Translations under genes and position numbers: made by a program
Part shown: one piece after another, positions 7,294 to 8,137 of the stretch
How the letters are laid out: every line of letters starts with the position of its first letter
How positions within the stretch are numbered: position 1 is the first letter of the stretch
NCBI GenBank assembly: GCA_017537105.1
Contig: JAFWBZ010000349.1
Location: forward strand, 1-8,137
DNA from: Clostridia bacterium
GTDB lineage: Bacteria; Bacillota; Clostridia; Christensenellales; Aristaeellaceae
Reading direction: 5' to 3'
Length of the DNA: 8,137 nt
Notes under the pieces: generated by a model
Databases searched by the model: none
The model's input: the letters and a program-made list of their open reading frames with translations, nothing else
What the model was told of the DNA's origin: nothing

Positions 7294-7347
7294 CCCCCCT
7301 GCGAGCCGCAGGGCGACATCCGCCTTCCCCTATGGCGAAGGGTGACG

Positions 7348-7379
7348 ACAGGGACGGCTTTCGCGCAAATCGTCCCTGT
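7348..7379 (-). terminator. Stem-loop just downstream of the exported-protein gene
   Basis: ACAGGGACG (7348-7356) and its exact complement (7371-7379) form a nine-pair stem with a 14-base loop, six bases after the stop codon of the minus-strand gene. There is no T-tract on the minus strand; a TTTT lies on the plus-strand side at 7382-7386. It is probably a weak terminator or 3' stabiliser. Confidence 0.5.
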
Positions 7380-7384
7380 GTGTT

Positions 7385-7978
7385 TTACGGGACTTCTATG
7401 ACTTTATCAACCTGATCCGCATCAAAGCTAATGAACGCGCTGTCAAAATCCACGCCAGCCAGAAACGCTCCAAATCGCCCCTTCAGCACGACATTCATGG
7501 GCTTCATGTCTGAGAAATCCAGAGACTCCGTGTATTTCGCTTGATCTGAATATGAGCCTGTGATGTGATAAACCGCTTCCACATTCTTCAGATAGTCCAT
7601 CATTTCTTCATTTTCAGAGAACAGCTCAACCCTCAGCCCTTCACAGCTGACAACTGCCCCATCCTCCGTGGTGACTTCCCCGGCCTTATACCCGACAATA
7701 CGAACCTCTACCTCTGTCCCATACAGCGTTCTCGCATCTGTTTCCGGCCGGAACGCCGTCGTCACATGAAAGTCCCGGGTGACATGCTCATACGGCGGCA
7801 GCTCACCCCGTATTTCTTCAAATACACTTTCAACATCACTGTTGTCAAGGAAGACCCCTTCATAAATCACAGATTGCACGATTTGATCCGGCTGCTCCTC
7901 CTGGGTCGCCAGGCATGCCTGCCCAAGTATCATGACCAGAAATACAACAACCAGACATGCGATCCTTTTTCGCTTCAT
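7385..7978 (-). CDS. Exported protein with 2H-phosphoesterase-like (SAK-type) motifs
   Basis: This 197-residue protein has a basic start (KRKR) and a hydrophobic segment (residues 6-19) ending in GQAC22, so it is exported. Cys22 may be lipidated, although the -3 residue is Gly rather than Leu, so a plain signal peptide or anchor is also possible. The rest is one domain: YEGVFLDNSDVESVFEEI (39-56), HVTTAF with H71 and T73, a strand-rich middle (VEVRIVGYKAG), and YHITGSYS with H138 and T140. Two H-x-T motifs 67 residues apart are the hallmark of 2H phosphoesterases, and the opening YEGVFLD plus central VRIVGY resemble the Swiss-Army-Knife subgroup. Members cleave or process 2',3'-cyclic phosphate ends; the substrate here is unknown and an extracytoplasmic site would be unusual. 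AAGGAGG at 7987-7993 lies eight bases before the ATG. Sampled lines of this gene are 37-53% GC, against about 72% in a sampled line of the kinase gene, which suggests acquisition by transfer. Confidence 0.8.
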   Translation of the reverse strand: MKRKRIACLVVVFLVMILGQACLATQEEQPDQIVQSVIYEGVFLDNSDVESVFEEIRGELPPYEHVTRDFHVTTAFRPETDARTLYGTEVEVRIVGYKAGEVTTEDGAVVSCEGLRVELFSENEEMMDYLKNVEAVYHITGSYSDQAKYTESLDFSDMKPMNVVLKGRFGAFLAGVDFDSAFISFDADQVDKVIEVP

Positions 7979-8027
7979 GACAATTGCCTCCTTAGTGTAC
8001 GGCAGGGACGTTTTTCTGTATTGGTTC

Positions 8028-8039
8028 TTTATATATAAA
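8028..8039. promoter_or_regulatory. 12-bp palindrome in the promoter region of the 2H-like gene
   Basis: TTTATATATAAA is a perfect palindrome. It is flanked by GGTTC (8023-8027) and its complement GAACC (8047-8051). It overlaps the likely -10 region and could be a repressor site or simply an AT-rich promoter. Confidence 0.4.
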
Positions 8040-8064
8040 ACGAGCCGAACCTTGCACTTGTCAA
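8035..8064 (-). promoter_or_regulatory. Candidate sigma-A promoter of the 2H-like gene
   Basis: A perfect -35 TTGACA (8059-8064, minus strand) is followed after 18 bases by TTTTAT (8035-8040), four of six matches; TATATA and TATAAA lie a few bases further on. The -35 is convincing, the exact -10 is not. The leader would be about 50 bases. Confidence 0.6.
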
Positions 8065-8100
8065 CAAAAACTGGACTGTCTGTTGACCGGAGGCCGCCTC

Positions 8101-8137
8101 ATGAACGTCCTGGACCCAGGCCGCGCCGGGATCGTGG
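8101..8137 (+). CDS. Possible start of a plus-strand gene (truncated by window)
   Basis: ATG at 8101 is preceded by GGAGG (8089-8093) with seven-base spacing, and the frame stays open to the window end, giving MNVLDPGRAGIV. Base composition becomes GC-rich again here. Twelve residues are too few to assign a family, no clear plus-strand promoter was found, and a minus-strand gene cannot be excluded. Confidence 0.3.
   Translation, partial: MNVLDPGRAGIV

Noticed and set aside
7136..7345. A 69-codon plus-strand open frame across the SRP RNA
   Set aside because: The stretch is explained by the SRP RNA and its promoter on the minus strand.
7565..8038. A 157-codon open frame on the plus strand
   Set aside because: It is antisense to the exported 2H-like protein, with no ribosome binding site and no domain; the minus-strand frame has a signal sequence, start site and conserved-looking motifs.

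Overview
The window looks like chromosomal DNA from a GC-rich, spore-forming Firmicute (class Clostridia or a relative). The evidence is a YhcN/YlaJ-type sporulation lipoprotein with a possible forespore promoter, AGGAGG-type ribosome binding sites, sigma-A promoters with 17-base spacers, a ThrRS-domain/uridine-kinase fusion of a type common in Firmicutes, and a short SRP RNA. The genus cannot be told from the sequence.

Left part (1-3031, all on the minus strand). A purine phosphoribosyltransferase (2399-2962) has a near-consensus sigma-A promoter. It is followed, after a strong hairpin, by a 550-residue nucleoside kinase (654-2306) that ends in an intrinsic terminator. Both look like nucleobase/nucleoside salvage functions. 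Further downstream is the 5' part of a YhcN/YlaJ-like lipoprotein (from 494 leftward, cut by the window edge), apparently with its own sporulation-type promoter.

Middle (3032-7120). A GC-rich divergent intergenic region with an 11-bp inverted repeat leads to a consensus promoter on the plus strand. It drives one very large gene (3245-7039) for a hybrid sensor histidine kinase. The domain order is signal peptide, two periplasmic solute-binding-like domains, a membrane segment, coiled coil, PAS-like region, HisKA, HATPase and two receiver domains. No DNA-binding partner or Hpt domain lies in the window. A symmetrical terminator at 7090-7120 ends it and can also serve the convergent RNA gene on its right.

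Right part (7133-8137). A small SRP RNA gene lies on the minus strand with its own promoter. Upstream of it, on the same strand, is a distinctly AT-richer gene (7385-7978) for an exported protein with two H-x-T motifs, read here as a 2H-phosphoesterase-like (Swiss-Army-Knife type) fold. It has its own promoter region, which contains a 12-bp palindrome. The last 37 bases may be the start of a plus-strand gene.

The most unusual items are the AT-rich exported 2H-like protein and the orphan double-receiver kinase. The rest is ordinary housekeeping or sporulation content.
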